A stretch of 10,899 nt of DNA. Source: UBA5794 sp964196275. Its GTDB lineage: Bacteria > Actinomycetota > Acidimicrobiia > Spongiisociales > UBA5794. The notes under the pieces are model-generated. The model was given only the letters and a program-made list of their open reading frames with translations, made no database searches and had not been told where the DNA came from. The stretch is taken from the NCBI GenBank assembly GCA_964196275.1, contig CAXMSN010000135.1, forward strand, positions 1 to 10,899. The letters run 5' to 3'. This document shows positions 1 through 7,221 of this stretch, in pieces (position 1 is the first letter of the stretch; each line of letters starts with the position of its first letter). The position numbers and the translations under genes were made by a program.

Positions 1-2
1 GC

Positions 3-185
3 CATCCCGATTATCGGAAGGTCTGCCAGGACATGCATACGCAGATCAGAGACGTCGCAGGGCACCACCGCATCGCTAAAGCAATGTCCTTCGTAGACCA
101 CAACGACTACGAGCTCGGTCGCCTGGAGACCGAACGAAGAGCCGCAGCCAAGCGCGCGGCAGCAGGCGTCGCAGATCCCGAGTAG
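3..185 (+). CDS. C-terminal fragment of an unrecognised protein
   Basis: The reading frame is open from the left edge to a TAG at 183-185, giving about 60 residues of a protein whose start lies outside the window. The other two forward frames hit stops within about 95 bases. Third codon positions in this frame are strongly G/C, as in the neighbouring genes. The visible part begins HPDYRKVCQDMHTQIRD. It ends in an Arg/Ala/Glu-rich stretch (ETERRAAAKRAAAGVADPE) that is probably a charged helix and a flexible tail. I do not recognise the family, and no catalytic motif is visible. The gene converges on the small gene at 230-442, and a dispersed repeat begins 10 bases after its stop. Confidence 0.55.
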   Translation, partial: HPDYRKVCQDMHTQIRDVAGHHRIAKAMSFVDHNDYELGRLETERRAAAKRAAAGVADPE

Positions 186-195
186 CAGCGGAGAC

Positions 196-240
196 TACGT
201 ATTACGTACTAGGTGGTACCGAGCGAGCGTCAGCGAACGA
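196..240. repeat. Dispersed intergenic repeat, copy A
   Basis: This stretch matches 2442-2480 closely in two blocks. Block 1 (196-211) agrees at 15 of 16 positions and contains TACGTA-T-TACGTA, a 13-bp palindromic core. Block 2 (about 221-240) agrees at 19 of 20 and contains GCGAGCG-TCA-GCGAACG. Copy A carries about 6-8 extra bases (around GGTGGTAC) between the blocks. It fills the gap between two convergent genes. The stop codon (230-232, complement) and last two codons of the - strand gene lie inside it, so the repeat supplies that protein's C-terminus. There is no T-tract typical of an intrinsic terminator. Confidence 0.75.
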
Positions 241-442
241 TAGGTATCTTCAGGACCAGTTCGCCGTCTTCCACCGACCATGATGCCGAAGCGACCAGGG
301 AGTAATCGAGGTAGTCCTTCTCTGCACTCTCGATGAACTGCTTGCGGGCCTCGCCCTCAAGCGGAGGGACACCCCGATCACGCACGGCCTGGGCTCGGAT
401 TGCGAACCGTTCGAGGAATTCATCCATGTCGAGTTTGGCCAC
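230..442 (-). CDS. Small acidic protein, 70 residues, unknown function
   Basis: The product is predicted from a GTG at 442-440. The frame stays open far upstream inside the opposite-strand ATPase gene, but an excellent Shine-Dalgarno (GGAGGAGA, 446-453) six bases before this GTG sets the start. The protein reads naturally from there (VAKLDMDEFLERFAIRAQ...). The first ~47 residues look helical and charged, with a conserved-looking GVPPLEGEARKQFIE segment. The tail (SVEDGELVLKIPIVR) looks like beta strand. No signal peptide, membrane segment or cysteine is present. It is divergent from the ArsA-like pair across 63 bp, which suggests shared regulation or function but does not prove it. I do not recognise a named family. 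The last residues and stop fall within repeat copy A. Confidence 0.75.
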   Translation of the reverse strand: MAKLDMDEFLERFAIRAQAVRDRGVPPLEGEARKQFIESAEKDYLDYSLVASASWSVEDGELVLKIPIVR

Positions 443-505
443 GATTCTCCTCCGTTGCGATGGTCGCAGCGTATACCTCCAAGCGCGTCTTCGGCGGTAG
501 CCTGA
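443..505. promoter_or_regulatory. Divergent promoter region between the small gene and the ArsA-like pair
   Basis: The 63 bp between two divergent starts must hold the promoters for both sides unless they lie inside the genes. A self-complementary GTATAC at 471-476 could serve as a -10 element in either direction (TATACC on +, TATACG on -). I see no convincing -35 at 16-18 bp spacing on either strand, so the assignment is tentative. A weak SD-like GGCGGT (494-499) precedes the ATG at 506. Confidence 0.3.
446..453 (-). promoter_or_regulatory. Shine-Dalgarno that fixes the GTG start of the 70-aa gene
   Basis: On the complement this reads GGAGGAGA, with GGAGG six bases before the GTG at 442-440. 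It is one of the strongest ribosome-binding sites in the window. It is the reason for rejecting the roughly 370-codon open frame that extends upstream on this strand. Confidence 0.75.
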
Positions 506-1372
506 ATGGTCATGCTGACAACGGAACTCGTACTCGTCTCCGGCAAGGGGGGCACGGGAAAGTCCGCCATCGCCAGCGCTATCGCTATCGAACGTGCGCG
601 CCGAGGACAGACCGTACTCGCCATGGATCTCGGCAACGGACTCGGCCTCGGTGCCCACCTTCGGGCGCGCCGCTTGACGTATCAACCCGTCGAGATCCGG
701 GCTGGCCTGCACGCCATGACCATGGAGCGGACCGCGGCTCTCGACGAGTACCTCAAGAAACAACTGCACATGCCCCAAGGTGCGCCTACCAAGGCGATCA
801 CGGGGGCGCTCGGCGTCCTGGTCGATGCGGCTCCTGGAGTCCGAGAGATCATCAGCATCGGCAAGCCGATCTACGAACTGTGGCAGGAGAAATGGGATGC
901 CGTGATCGTCGACACGCCATCTCTCGGACAGTTTCGATCCTATCTCCGCGCCCCGATCACGATCGCTGAGCTCGCACCGACCGGAGCCGTTGGACGACAG
1001 GCATCGTCCTTGGCTGACGTACTGTCGGATCCAGAGACGACCCGGGTTGTCCTGGTCACGAATCCCGCTGAGCTTCCTGTTCTCGAGACCATGGAGATGC
1101 TCTCCTATATCCAGGAGGAAGCCCTGTGCCCTGAACCGACCGTCGTCGTGAATCGCATGCTCGAGGCTGCATCCTTCGATGAGGTTGATGTCGAAGGATT
1201 CCCTGACGGGCCATTGAGGGCGGCGGCAGAGCATCAACTTTCGATGGAGCGGTCCCAGTCCAAGTGGGCAGCGAAGATCAAGGCTGACGCCACGCTTCCA
1301 TTCCTTCGCGGAGTGCTTACTCCTGGCGAGGTTGCCGTCCAATTGGCGGACGTCATGGGGAAGATCGTATGA
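506..1372 (+). CDS. ArsA/Get3-like P-loop ATPase, first subunit of a pair
   Basis: This 288-residue SIMIBI-class ATPase has a deviant Walker A, GKGGTGKS (residues 13-20), with signature Lys14 and P-loop Lys19. Switch II is DAVIVDTPSLG (131-141), with Asp136. APGVREIISIGK (109-120) and TNPAELPVLET (185-195) resemble mycobacterial and streptomycete 'anion-transporting ATPase' paralogues (Rv3679-type, BagA), by recall. The usual DPA segment after strand 2 is replaced by MDLGNGLGLG. There is only one cysteine (208), so the three-Cys arsenite site of true ArsA and the CxxC zinc dimer motif of eukaryotic Get3 are absent. The start is ATG 506; ATG 512 is an alternative. Its stop overlaps the next start as ATGA (1369-1372), implying translational coupling and probably a heteromeric complex. 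The substrate is unknown. Confidence 0.88.
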   Translation: MVMLTTELVLVSGKGGTGKSAIASAIAIERARRGQTVLAMDLGNGLGLGAHLRARRLTYQPVEIRAGLHAMTMERTAALDEYLKKQLHMPQGAPTKAITGALGVLVDAAPGVREIISIGKPIYELWQEKWDAVIVDTPSLGQFRSYLRAPITIAELAPTGAVGRQASSLADVLSDPETTRVVLVTNPAELPVLETMEMLSYIQEEALCPEPTVVVNRMLEAASFDEVDVEGFPDGPLRAAAEHQLSMERSQSKWAAKIKADATLPFLRGVLTPGEVAVQLADVMGKIV

Positions 1373-2415
1373 CGAGAACCATCATCGTCACGGGTGCAGG
1401 TGGAGTCGGCAAGACCACGCTTTCCGCTGGCATCGGTGTCCAGGCAGCGAGGCTTGGCCTCCGGACACTGGTTCTCACGATCGACCCTGCCAAGCGCCTC
1501 GCCGATGCGCTCGGCGTTGCTGAACTCGGCGACGAGCCGCGACCGGTACTCGGGGAGACCCACCTTCACGCCGCCATGCTCGACGTTGCCGCGTCGTGGG
1601 AGGCGATCATCCACCGATACGCTGAACCTGATGTCGGTGACCGGTTGCTGGTCAACCCGTATTTCAGAGCCATCGCAGATCGTTTCCCGGCTGCGCAGTC
1701 CTATGCAGCCGGTGAACGAATGGCAGACAGCATCGAGTCGAAACTGTACGACGTGATCGTTGTCGACACTCCGCCATCTGGCGGTGGCATCGACTTCTAT
1801 CTCGCACCTGCACGCACCGGAGATCTGATATCGGGAAAGTTGCTCAAGTGGTTGACCGGCTCCCATCTCCCTGGCAGAAGCATGCTCTACCGCATCACAG
1901 CGAAACCGATGTTGAAGTTCGCAGACATCGTCCTCGGAGGTCCGATGTTGTCCGACGTGGCCGACTTCGTGTTGGATCTCCGCACGATGTACGACGGTCT
2001 TTCCGTTCGCTCCAGAACGATCGACCGATACCTGCGCACTGCGGACACGATCATCGCGACGACAGCCGACCCAACACCGATCAACGAGACGCGCCGATTC
2101 TTCGATGAACTGGGAGACCTCCGGATCGCCCCGCGTGCCGTTCTGTTCAATCGAACACTTCCGACACAGTGGATCGAGGCAACCGACACGCCGCACGAGC
2201 GGATCGACGACGGAGCGCTCATGGCAGCCGCGACTGAGAACCTTGCAGCATGGGCATCGGAGGCCCAGAGACAGGTTGACGCCGCAAACGAACTGTCGGC
2301 GAGATACGGCGTCCCTGTCTTCGAGCTCCCATGGGCAGTACCCGCGCCATCAAGTCTCGACGAACTCGCCGACCTCGTGGCCCCCGCAATGATCAACGAC
2401 TGGCTGACCGAATAG
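1369..2415 (+). CDS. ArsA/Get3-like P-loop ATPase, second subunit of a pair
   Basis: This 348-residue partner is encoded immediately after the first subunit through an ATGA overlap. Walker A is GAGGVGKTT (9-17). The signature lysine of the deviant P-loop (KGGxGK) is Ala10 here, while the nucleotide-binding Lys15 is kept. LTIDPAKRLADALG (36-49) is the classic ArsA strand-2 segment, and switch II is YDVIVVDTPPSG (127-138). Residues ~145-210 (LAPARTGDLISGKLLKWL onward) form a hydrophobic helical insert like the client-binding subdomain of Get3/ArsA. No cysteine is present. It resembles Rv3680-type (BagB) proteins by recall. An ATP-driven chaperone or sorting role for membrane or envelope proteins is more plausible than arsenite export, but this is inference. 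It converges on dnaE, with repeat copy B between them. Confidence 0.88.
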   Translation: MTRTIIVTGAGGVGKTTLSAGIGVQAARLGLRTLVLTIDPAKRLADALGVAELGDEPRPVLGETHLHAAMLDVAASWEAIIHRYAEPDVGDRLLVNPYFRAIADRFPAAQSYAAGERMADSIESKLYDVIVVDTPPSGGGIDFYLAPARTGDLISGKLLKWLTGSHLPGRSMLYRITAKPMLKFADIVLGGPMLSDVADFVLDLRTMYDGLSVRSRTIDRYLRTADTIIATTADPTPINETRRFFDELGDLRIAPRAVLFNRTLPTQWIEATDTPHERIDDGALMAAATENLAAWASEAQRQVDAANELSARYGVPVFELPWAVPAPSSLDELADLVAPAMINDWLTE

Positions 2416-2441
2416 AAGACCTCACCGAATGAACCACGCAG

Positions 2442-2480
2442 TACGTATTACTTACTACCGGAGCGAGCGTCAGCGAGCGA
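2442..2480. repeat. Dispersed intergenic repeat, copy B
   Basis: This is the second copy of the element at 196-240, in the same orientation. It is TACGTATTACTTACTA (2442-2457), then a shorter linker, then GAGCGAGCGTCAGCGAGCGA (2461-2480). One base change (G to T at 2452) breaks the TACGTA palindrome seen in copy A. It starts 26 bases after the stop of the second ATPase gene and ends exactly against the dnaE stop (2481-2483). It therefore occupies the convergent junction in the same way as copy A. Confidence 0.75.
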
Positions 2481-5400
2481 CTAGAACACAGCGGACGGGC
2501 CGAACATGCCCCTGAGCTCGGCGAAGAGCGCGGACCTCGGGTCGACCGCATGATCTGCGCTGACCCGCACGACCTTCTCTCCGCCTTCGCCCGTCATGTG
2601 AATGAACACGGGCGAGGTGCCGGGGTGGTTGGCCAGAACTTCCCGAAGATTCTCAGCGACAGAAGCTGACATCCGCGATGCGGAGACCCGTATGCGGACA
2701 CTGTTGTCCGACGTCAACTCCGGTTCAGAAATCGACATAGCGATGAACTTCACATCATCCCCACGATGATCGACCCGGCCCTTGATGACAACGACGGCAT
2801 CCTCACGGATCATCGGGCCGTACTCGGCAACGGTCTTCGGGAACGCAACGGTCTCGACACTGCCTGAGAGTCCCTCCAGTGCGAAGTAGACCATCGGGTC
2901 GCCCGCCTTCGTGTATCTGCGATTGAGGGCGCCGATGACGCCGCCCACTGTTGCTCGGGACTTGTCCTCGCGCTCCCAAAGATCGGGGATCTGTGTGTCT
3001 GTCATAGTCGTCAACATCTTCTCCGCACCAAGTAGCGGATGATCTGATATGTACAGGCCAAGCATCTCCTTCTCGAATCCGAGGCGTACCTTCTTGTCCC
3101 ACTCGTGTTGCGGAACCGTCGACATCTCGTCCGTTACATCTGAGCTGGCACCGCCAAACAGACTGAACTGTCCGGCTTCTTCTGCCCGTCGGCGGCTCAC
3201 CGTTGCATCCACGATCGCGTAGGCGACCTCAAGGAGGCCACGACGCGAATGCCCGAGGCTGTCGAACGCACCACCCTTGATAAGGGATTCGATGGTTCGT
3301 TTGTTCAAGACCTGCACATCGACGCGGTTGATGAAGTCGAAGAACGATGTGTACGAGCCGTTCTCATCTCGCTCGGCGACGAGCAGGTCCGTCACGGCCT
3401 CTCCGACATTCCTGACGGCTGAGAGACCGAAGGTTATCTCCCCATCGTGTGCGCTGAAGTCACGGCCCGCGACGTTCACGCCAGGCACGGTCACATTGAT
3501 CCCCATCATCCGACATTCGTGCAAGTAGGCAGCCGTCCGATCCTTGTCACGCTTCACTGCGGTGAGCAGCGCCGCCATGTACTCAACGGGATAGTGAACC
3601 TTCAGCCACGCTGTCTGGTACGCAACGTAGGCATATGCCGCAGAGTGGCTCTTGTTGAATCCGTATCCGGCGAAATGCTCGATGAACCCGAAAAGCTCGT
3701 CTGCAAGATCCTGATCGTGTCCGTTGGCGAGGCACCCGGCAACGAAATTCGACTTCTGCTTGCGCATGACCGCAGGGATCTTCTTGCCCATCGCCTTGCG
3801 AAGGTCGTCGGCATCGACCATCGAGAAGCCCGCGATCGTCTGAGCGGTCTGCATGACCTGCTCCTGGTAGGCCATGACCCCGTAGGTGTCCTTGAGCACG
3901 GGCTCGAGATCGGGATGGAGATACGCGACGGCGGACTTGCCGTTCTTGCGATCGGCATACTCGAGATGCATTCCTGCGCCGAGTGGCCCGGGCCGGTACA
4001 AGGCGTTCAGGGCGATCAGATGCTCGAAGCGATCTGGGCCCAGGTTCCGCATGAGCGCACGCATCGGGCCGCCTTCAAATTGAAAGACGCCGATCGTGTC
4101 GCCGCGACGGAACAAGTCGAATACCATCTCGTCATCGAGTGGAACGTTGTCGATGTCTGGCCGCTCTCCCGTGTTGGCCTCGATCAGCTCCAACGCACGC
4201 TCGATCGTCGCAAGGTTGCGCAGGCCGAGGAAGTCCATCTTGAGAAGCCCGAGTTCCTCGACGCCGTGCATCTCGTACTGCGTCACGACCTCAGCATCCT
4301 CTCCCTTCTTCTGGATGGGGACGATGCTCGTCAGAGGTTCCGGTGAGATCACCACTGCAGCCGCGTGGATCGAATCCTGTCTTCGAAGTCCTTCGAGGCC
4401 TCGGGCTGTATCGATGATCTCCGTTCCGCCATCAAGCGTCGACAGAAGATCCCGAAGCCCGGCCGCGGCCCGGTAGTGATCCTTGTCGTGTGCGGACGCC
4501 TCGGCATCCGGCTTCGTCAGGCATTGGTCGATCGTGGCGTCCTTCCCGAGAATCGCAGGTGGCATGGCTTTGGCGAGCTGATCGCCCGTCGAGTATGGGT
4601 AATCCAACACACGGGCGGCGTCCCTGATCGCCTGCTTGCCCTTGATCGTCGAGAACGTGATGATCTGCGCGACATGGTCTGAGCCGTACTTCTCGGCCGT
4701 GTACCGGATCACATCGGCGCGGTACCGCTCGTCGAAGTCCATGTCGATATCAGGCATCTGCTGTCTGCCCGGGTTGAGGAAACGCTCGAAGATGAGTCCG
4801 TATGCGATCGGATCGAGATCCGTGATCTTGAGGCAGTAGGAGACGATCGACCCCGCCGCGCTCCCGCGACCGGGCCCCGTGCGGATTCCCTGGCGGGCGG
4901 CGTATGCGATGAGGTCCCACACGATCAAGAAGTAGGAGGAGAAGCCCATTTCCGAGATGACACGAAGCTCGTAATCGATCCGCTCCTGTGTCTGACCGTC
5001 AACCGACCCGTACCTGGCAAGTGCACCCTTCATTACGAGGTCTCGCAGGTACGAATCTTCGTCATGGCCGTCTGGGACGTCGAACTTCGGGAGCAGCGAG
5101 CGGCCGAACTCGATATTGAGATCGACCCGCTCGGCGATGAGAAGCGTGTTGTCGCACGCATCTGGGTATCGATCCTGCGGAAACAGCTCTCGCATCTGCG
5201 CCGCGGATTTGACGTAGAACTCCTGCGAGTGGAACTTGAATCGATCCTCATCGGACTTGACCGAGCCGGTCTGGATGCAGAGCAAAGCATCGTGAGCGTC
5301 GGCCTCGTGTGCGTGCGTGTAGTGCGAATCGTTCGCGGCAAGCAAGGGGATGCCGACCTGTTTTCCGATCTCGAGGAGATCGCCCATGATCTTCTGCTGA

Positions 5401-5984
5401 GCTGGGATCCCATGATCCTGGATTTCGATGAAGAAGTTTTCCTTCCCGAAGATCTCTTGGTACATCCCTGCCGCGGCGAGCGCGGCGTCGAAATCTCGCT
5501 CCTGGATCCTTTGATCCTCATCGGCTGACTCGTCGACGCCGAGCAGTTGGGGGACATGCCCCCCGAGGCATCCGGTCGTTGCGATCAACCCCTCGGAGTA
5601 CATGCTCAGCAGTTCCGCGTCGACCCGAGGCTTGTAGTAGTACCCGTCGAGATACGCCTCAGACGCCAAACGCATGAGGTTCTTGTACCCCGTTTCGTTC
5701 TCGGCGAGGATCGTCATGTGATACCGCTTGTCCTGACGGCGAGGCAGCCGGTCGAACCGGGAACCGGGAGTCAGATAGGCCTCTATCCCGACGATCGGCT
5801 TGACATCCACATCGTTGGCAGCCTTGACGAAATCCACGACACCGTAGAGGACCCCGTGGTCTGTGATCGCTACCGCAGGCTGCCCGTCGGCCTTAACAGC
5901 GCGCACGAGGTCCGTCACTCTCGCGGCACCGTCAAGCATCGAGAACTCGCTGTGAACGTGCAGGTGCGCAAAACTGTCAGTCAA
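2481..5984 (-). CDS. dnaE: DNA polymerase III alpha subunit, DnaE1 type
   Basis: This is the replicative C-family polymerase, 1167 residues, a full-length size. The N-terminal PHP domain keeps the metal ligands expected of an active proofreading exonuclease: H9 and H11 (HLHVHSEFS), D18, H43 (TDHG), E68, H89, C139, and D219/H221 (NDSHY). The catalytic aspartates are D412/D414 (PDIDMDF) and D584 (LLKMDFLGLRN). GPGRGSAAGS (370-379) and FNKSHSAAYA (776-785) are also typical. The helix-hairpin-helix and tandem region is at ~830-910. QFSLF (939-943) fits a beta-clamp-binding motif, and an OB fold covers ~1010-1090. The start is TTG at 5984 (TTGACTGACAGT), with GAGGG six bases upstream; the nearby ATG is out of frame. 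It is divergent from pfkA, and its stop abuts repeat copy B. Confidence 0.97.
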   Translation of the reverse strand: MTDSFAHLHVHSEFSMLDGAARVTDLVRAVKADGQPAVAITDHGVLYGVVDFVKAANDVDVKPIVGIEAYLTPGSRFDRLPRRQDKRYHMTILAENETGYKNLMRLASEAYLDGYYYKPRVDAELLSMYSEGLIATTGCLGGHVPQLLGVDESADEDQRIQERDFDAALAAAGMYQEIFGKENFFIEIQDHGIPAQQKIMGDLLEIGKQVGIPLLAANDSHYTHAHEADAHDALLCIQTGSVKSDEDRFKFHSQEFYVKSAAQMRELFPQDRYPDACDNTLLIAERVDLNIEFGRSLLPKFDVPDGHDEDSYLRDLVMKGALARYGSVDGQTQERIDYELRVISEMGFSSYFLIVWDLIAYAARQGIRTGPGRGSAAGSIVSYCLKITDLDPIAYGLIFERFLNPGRQQMPDIDMDFDERYRADVIRYTAEKYGSDHVAQIITFSTIKGKQAIRDAARVLDYPYSTGDQLAKAMPPAILGKDATIDQCLTKPDAEASAHDKDHYRAAAGLRDLLSTLDGGTEIIDTARGLEGLRRQDSIHAAAVVISPEPLTSIVPIQKKGEDAEVVTQYEMHGVEELGLLKMDFLGLRNLATIERALELIEANTGERPDIDNVPLDDEMVFDLFRRGDTIGVFQFEGGPMRALMRNLGPDRFEHLIALNALYRPGPLGAGMHLEYADRKNGKSAVAYLHPDLEPVLKDTYGVMAYQEQVMQTAQTIAGFSMVDADDLRKAMGKKIPAVMRKQKSNFVAGCLANGHDQDLADELFGFIEHFAGYGFNKSHSAAYAYVAYQTAWLKVHYPVEYMAALLTAVKRDKDRTAAYLHECRMMGINVTVPGVNVAGRDFSAHDGEITFGLSAVRNVGEAVTDLLVAERDENGSYTSFFDFINRVDVQVLNKRTIESLIKGGAFDSLGHSRRGLLEVAYAIVDATVSRRRAEEAGQFSLFGGASSDVTDEMSTVPQHEWDKKVRLGFEKEMLGLYISDHPLLGAEKMLTTMTDTQIPDLWEREDKSRATVGGVIGALNRRYTKAGDPMVYFALEGLSGSVETVAFPKTVAEYGPMIREDAVVVIKGRVDHRGDDVKFIAMSISEPELTSDNSVRIRVSASRMSASVAENLREVLANHPGTSPVFIHMTGEGGEKVVRVSADHAVDPRSALFAELRGMFGPSAVF

Positions 5985-6077
5985 TCGAAACCCTCATCGG
6001 AACTACACGCATGTAAGCAGTCTCTGGTCACGTGCGCTGCATCCGGTCCAGGTGGATTCAACGGCATCGACGATTCC

Positions 6078-6105
6078 CTGACACGCGCGCTCCCTAAGGT
6101 ACTAG
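6078..6105 (+). promoter_or_regulatory. Possible pfkA promoter
   Basis: CTGACA at 6078-6083 matches five of six bases of the TTGACA consensus. A 16-bp spacer leads to TACTAG at 6100-6105, a weak -10. The inverted repeat at 6120-6145 would then start 14 bases downstream, in the early transcribed region. This is the best candidate in the roughly 200-bp dnaE-pfkA divergent region. I found no convincing dnaE promoter there. Confidence 0.25.
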
Positions 6106-6119
6106 CACCACAGGAACGA

Positions 6120-6145
6120 GTGGCCTTTCGACCCACGAAAGCCAC
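6120..6145. promoter_or_regulatory. Inverted repeat upstream of pfkA (operator or leader hairpin)
   Basis: The arms are GTGGCCTTTCG (6120-6130) and CGAAAGCCAC (6136-6145), separated by ACCCA. They pair over 10 bp with a single bulged C. The site lies about 42 bp before the pfkA ATG. No T-run follows, so it does not look like an intrinsic terminator. It could be a repressor operator or an RNA hairpin in the pfkA leader. It could also act on dnaE, which shares the region. Confidence 0.5.
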
Positions 6146-6187
6146 CGTCGATGCCAGCACAACGGCATAACTTCTCGAGAGGACATC

Positions 6188-7213
6188 ATGGGCGTCGTAG
6201 GGATCCTGACAGCTGGAGGAGATGTCCCGGGACTCAACGCTGTCATCCGCGGCGCCGTCGCCCGCGCAGACGAGCGAGGACTGGAGGTCGTCGGCATCCG
6301 CGACGGCTGGGAAGGCCTGATGAACGATCGCACGGTCTCCCTCGACCGTAATTCCGTCCGCGGGATCCTGGGAAGAGGGGGAACCATGCTCGGCACTTCC
6401 CGAATGGATCCGTACGTCCATGGTGATGGTCTTGCTACCTGCCAGCCGACACTGTCACGGAACGGTATCGACCGCATCATCGTGGTCGGCGGGGACGGGA
6501 CCCTCCGATCTGCGATGCGACTCGCTGATGAAGGACTCGCTGTGATCGGCGTGCCGAAGACGATCGACAACGACATCGCCGGAACAGACATCACGTTCGG
6601 ATTCGAAACCGCCGTCCAGATCGCGACGGACGCTATCGACCGACTCGCAACGACCGCCGAGGCCCACAACAGGGTGATCGTTGTCGAGGTCATGGGCCGA
6701 ACGAAAGGGTGGATCGCCGCCCACGCCGGTCTTGCCGGCGGCGCTGACTACATCCTCATCCCAGAGTACGAATACGACATAGACGAGATCGTCGAGGTGA
6801 TCCGGTCTCGTCACCGCTCGGGACATCGATACTCGATCGTCGTGGTCGCTGAAGGCATCGTCCCACCGGTCGGATACGAAGGCGGTGAGACGAAGACGGA
6901 CTCGTTCGGCTTCGAACGTCTCGGCGGTGTCGGCTATCAGGTCGCCGCGGCCCTTGAGGATCGGACGAGCTTCGAGACCCGGGTGTCCGTGCTCGGCCAC
7001 ATCCAGCGCGGAGGGACACCCGTGGCGTCCGACCGTGTTCGCGCTACACGCCTCGGAGTCGCTGCAGCGGACTTCGCTGTCGACGGCAGATCGAATGTGA
7101 TGGCGGCAGTGCGTGGGACCGAGATCGTCGCCGTGCCGATCGCCGAGGCATGCGCTGAGATCAGAGGCGTGCCAGAGAACCTCTACAGAACGGCGCAAAC
7201 GTTCTTCGGATAG
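6188..7213 (+). CDS. pfkA: 6-phosphofructokinase, mixed-substrate (group III) type
   Basis: This cytoplasmic glycolytic enzyme of 341 residues phosphorylates fructose 6-phosphate. N-terminal LTAGGDVPGLNA (7-18) is the nucleotide-binding start. GGDGT (101-105) carries Gly104, the residue associated with ATP rather than pyrophosphate use. PKTIDND (123-129) carries Lys124, usual in PPi-type and mixed-group enzymes, and the catalytic base Asp127. MGR (169-171), AEG (221-223, Glu222) and HIQRGGTP (271-278) complete the sugar-phosphate site. The Gly104/Lys124 combination is the one seen in the actinobacterial mixed-type ATP-PFKs. The start ATG is preceded by GAGAGGA at four bases. The gene is divergent from dnaE and converges on the WS/DGAT gene with only 15 bases between stop codons. 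Confidence 0.95.
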   Translation: MGVVGILTAGGDVPGLNAVIRGAVARADERGLEVVGIRDGWEGLMNDRTVSLDRNSVRGILGRGGTMLGTSRMDPYVHGDGLATCQPTLSRNGIDRIIVVGGDGTLRSAMRLADEGLAVIGVPKTIDNDIAGTDITFGFETAVQIATDAIDRLATTAEAHNRVIVVEVMGRTKGWIAAHAGLAGGADYILIPEYEYDIDEIVEVIRSRHRSGHRYSIVVVAEGIVPPVGYEGGETKTDSFGFERLGGVGYQVAAALEDRTSFETRVSVLGHIQRGGTPVASDRVRATRLGVAAADFAVDGRSNVMAAVRGTEIVAVPIAEACAEIRGVPENLYRTAQTFFG

Positions 7214-7221
7214 GCGAGACG

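Noticed and set aside
443..1342. A - strand reading frame of about 370 codons running through the first ATPase gene
   Set aside because: Only its last 70 codons have a ribosome-binding site and protein-like sequence. The upstream part is antisense to a clear P-loop ATPase and looks like a high-GC shadow frame.
1234..2196. A - strand reading frame of 320 codons antisense to both ATPase genes
   Set aside because: Its product is Cys/Arg-rich without recognisable motifs, and the opposite strand encodes conserved ArsA motifs throughout.
506..2415. Arsenical pump ATPase annotation (arsA)
   Set aside because: The cysteines that bind As(III) in ArsA are missing and no arsB, arsC or arsR lies in the window.
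3447..4346. A + strand reading frame of about 300 codons within dnaE
   Set aside because: It is antisense to the catalytic core of dnaE, which is conserved without interruption. No SD or family motif is present.
5985..5999. ATG just upstream of the dnaE TTG as an alternative start
   Set aside because: The ATG is 13 bases upstream and therefore out of frame. The TTG has GAGGG at suitable spacing and leads straight into the PHP HLHVHS motif.
6029..6034. CACGTG palindrome in the dnaE-pfkA region as an operator
   Set aside because: A 6-bp palindrome is expected often by chance, and no second half-site or repeat is nearby.
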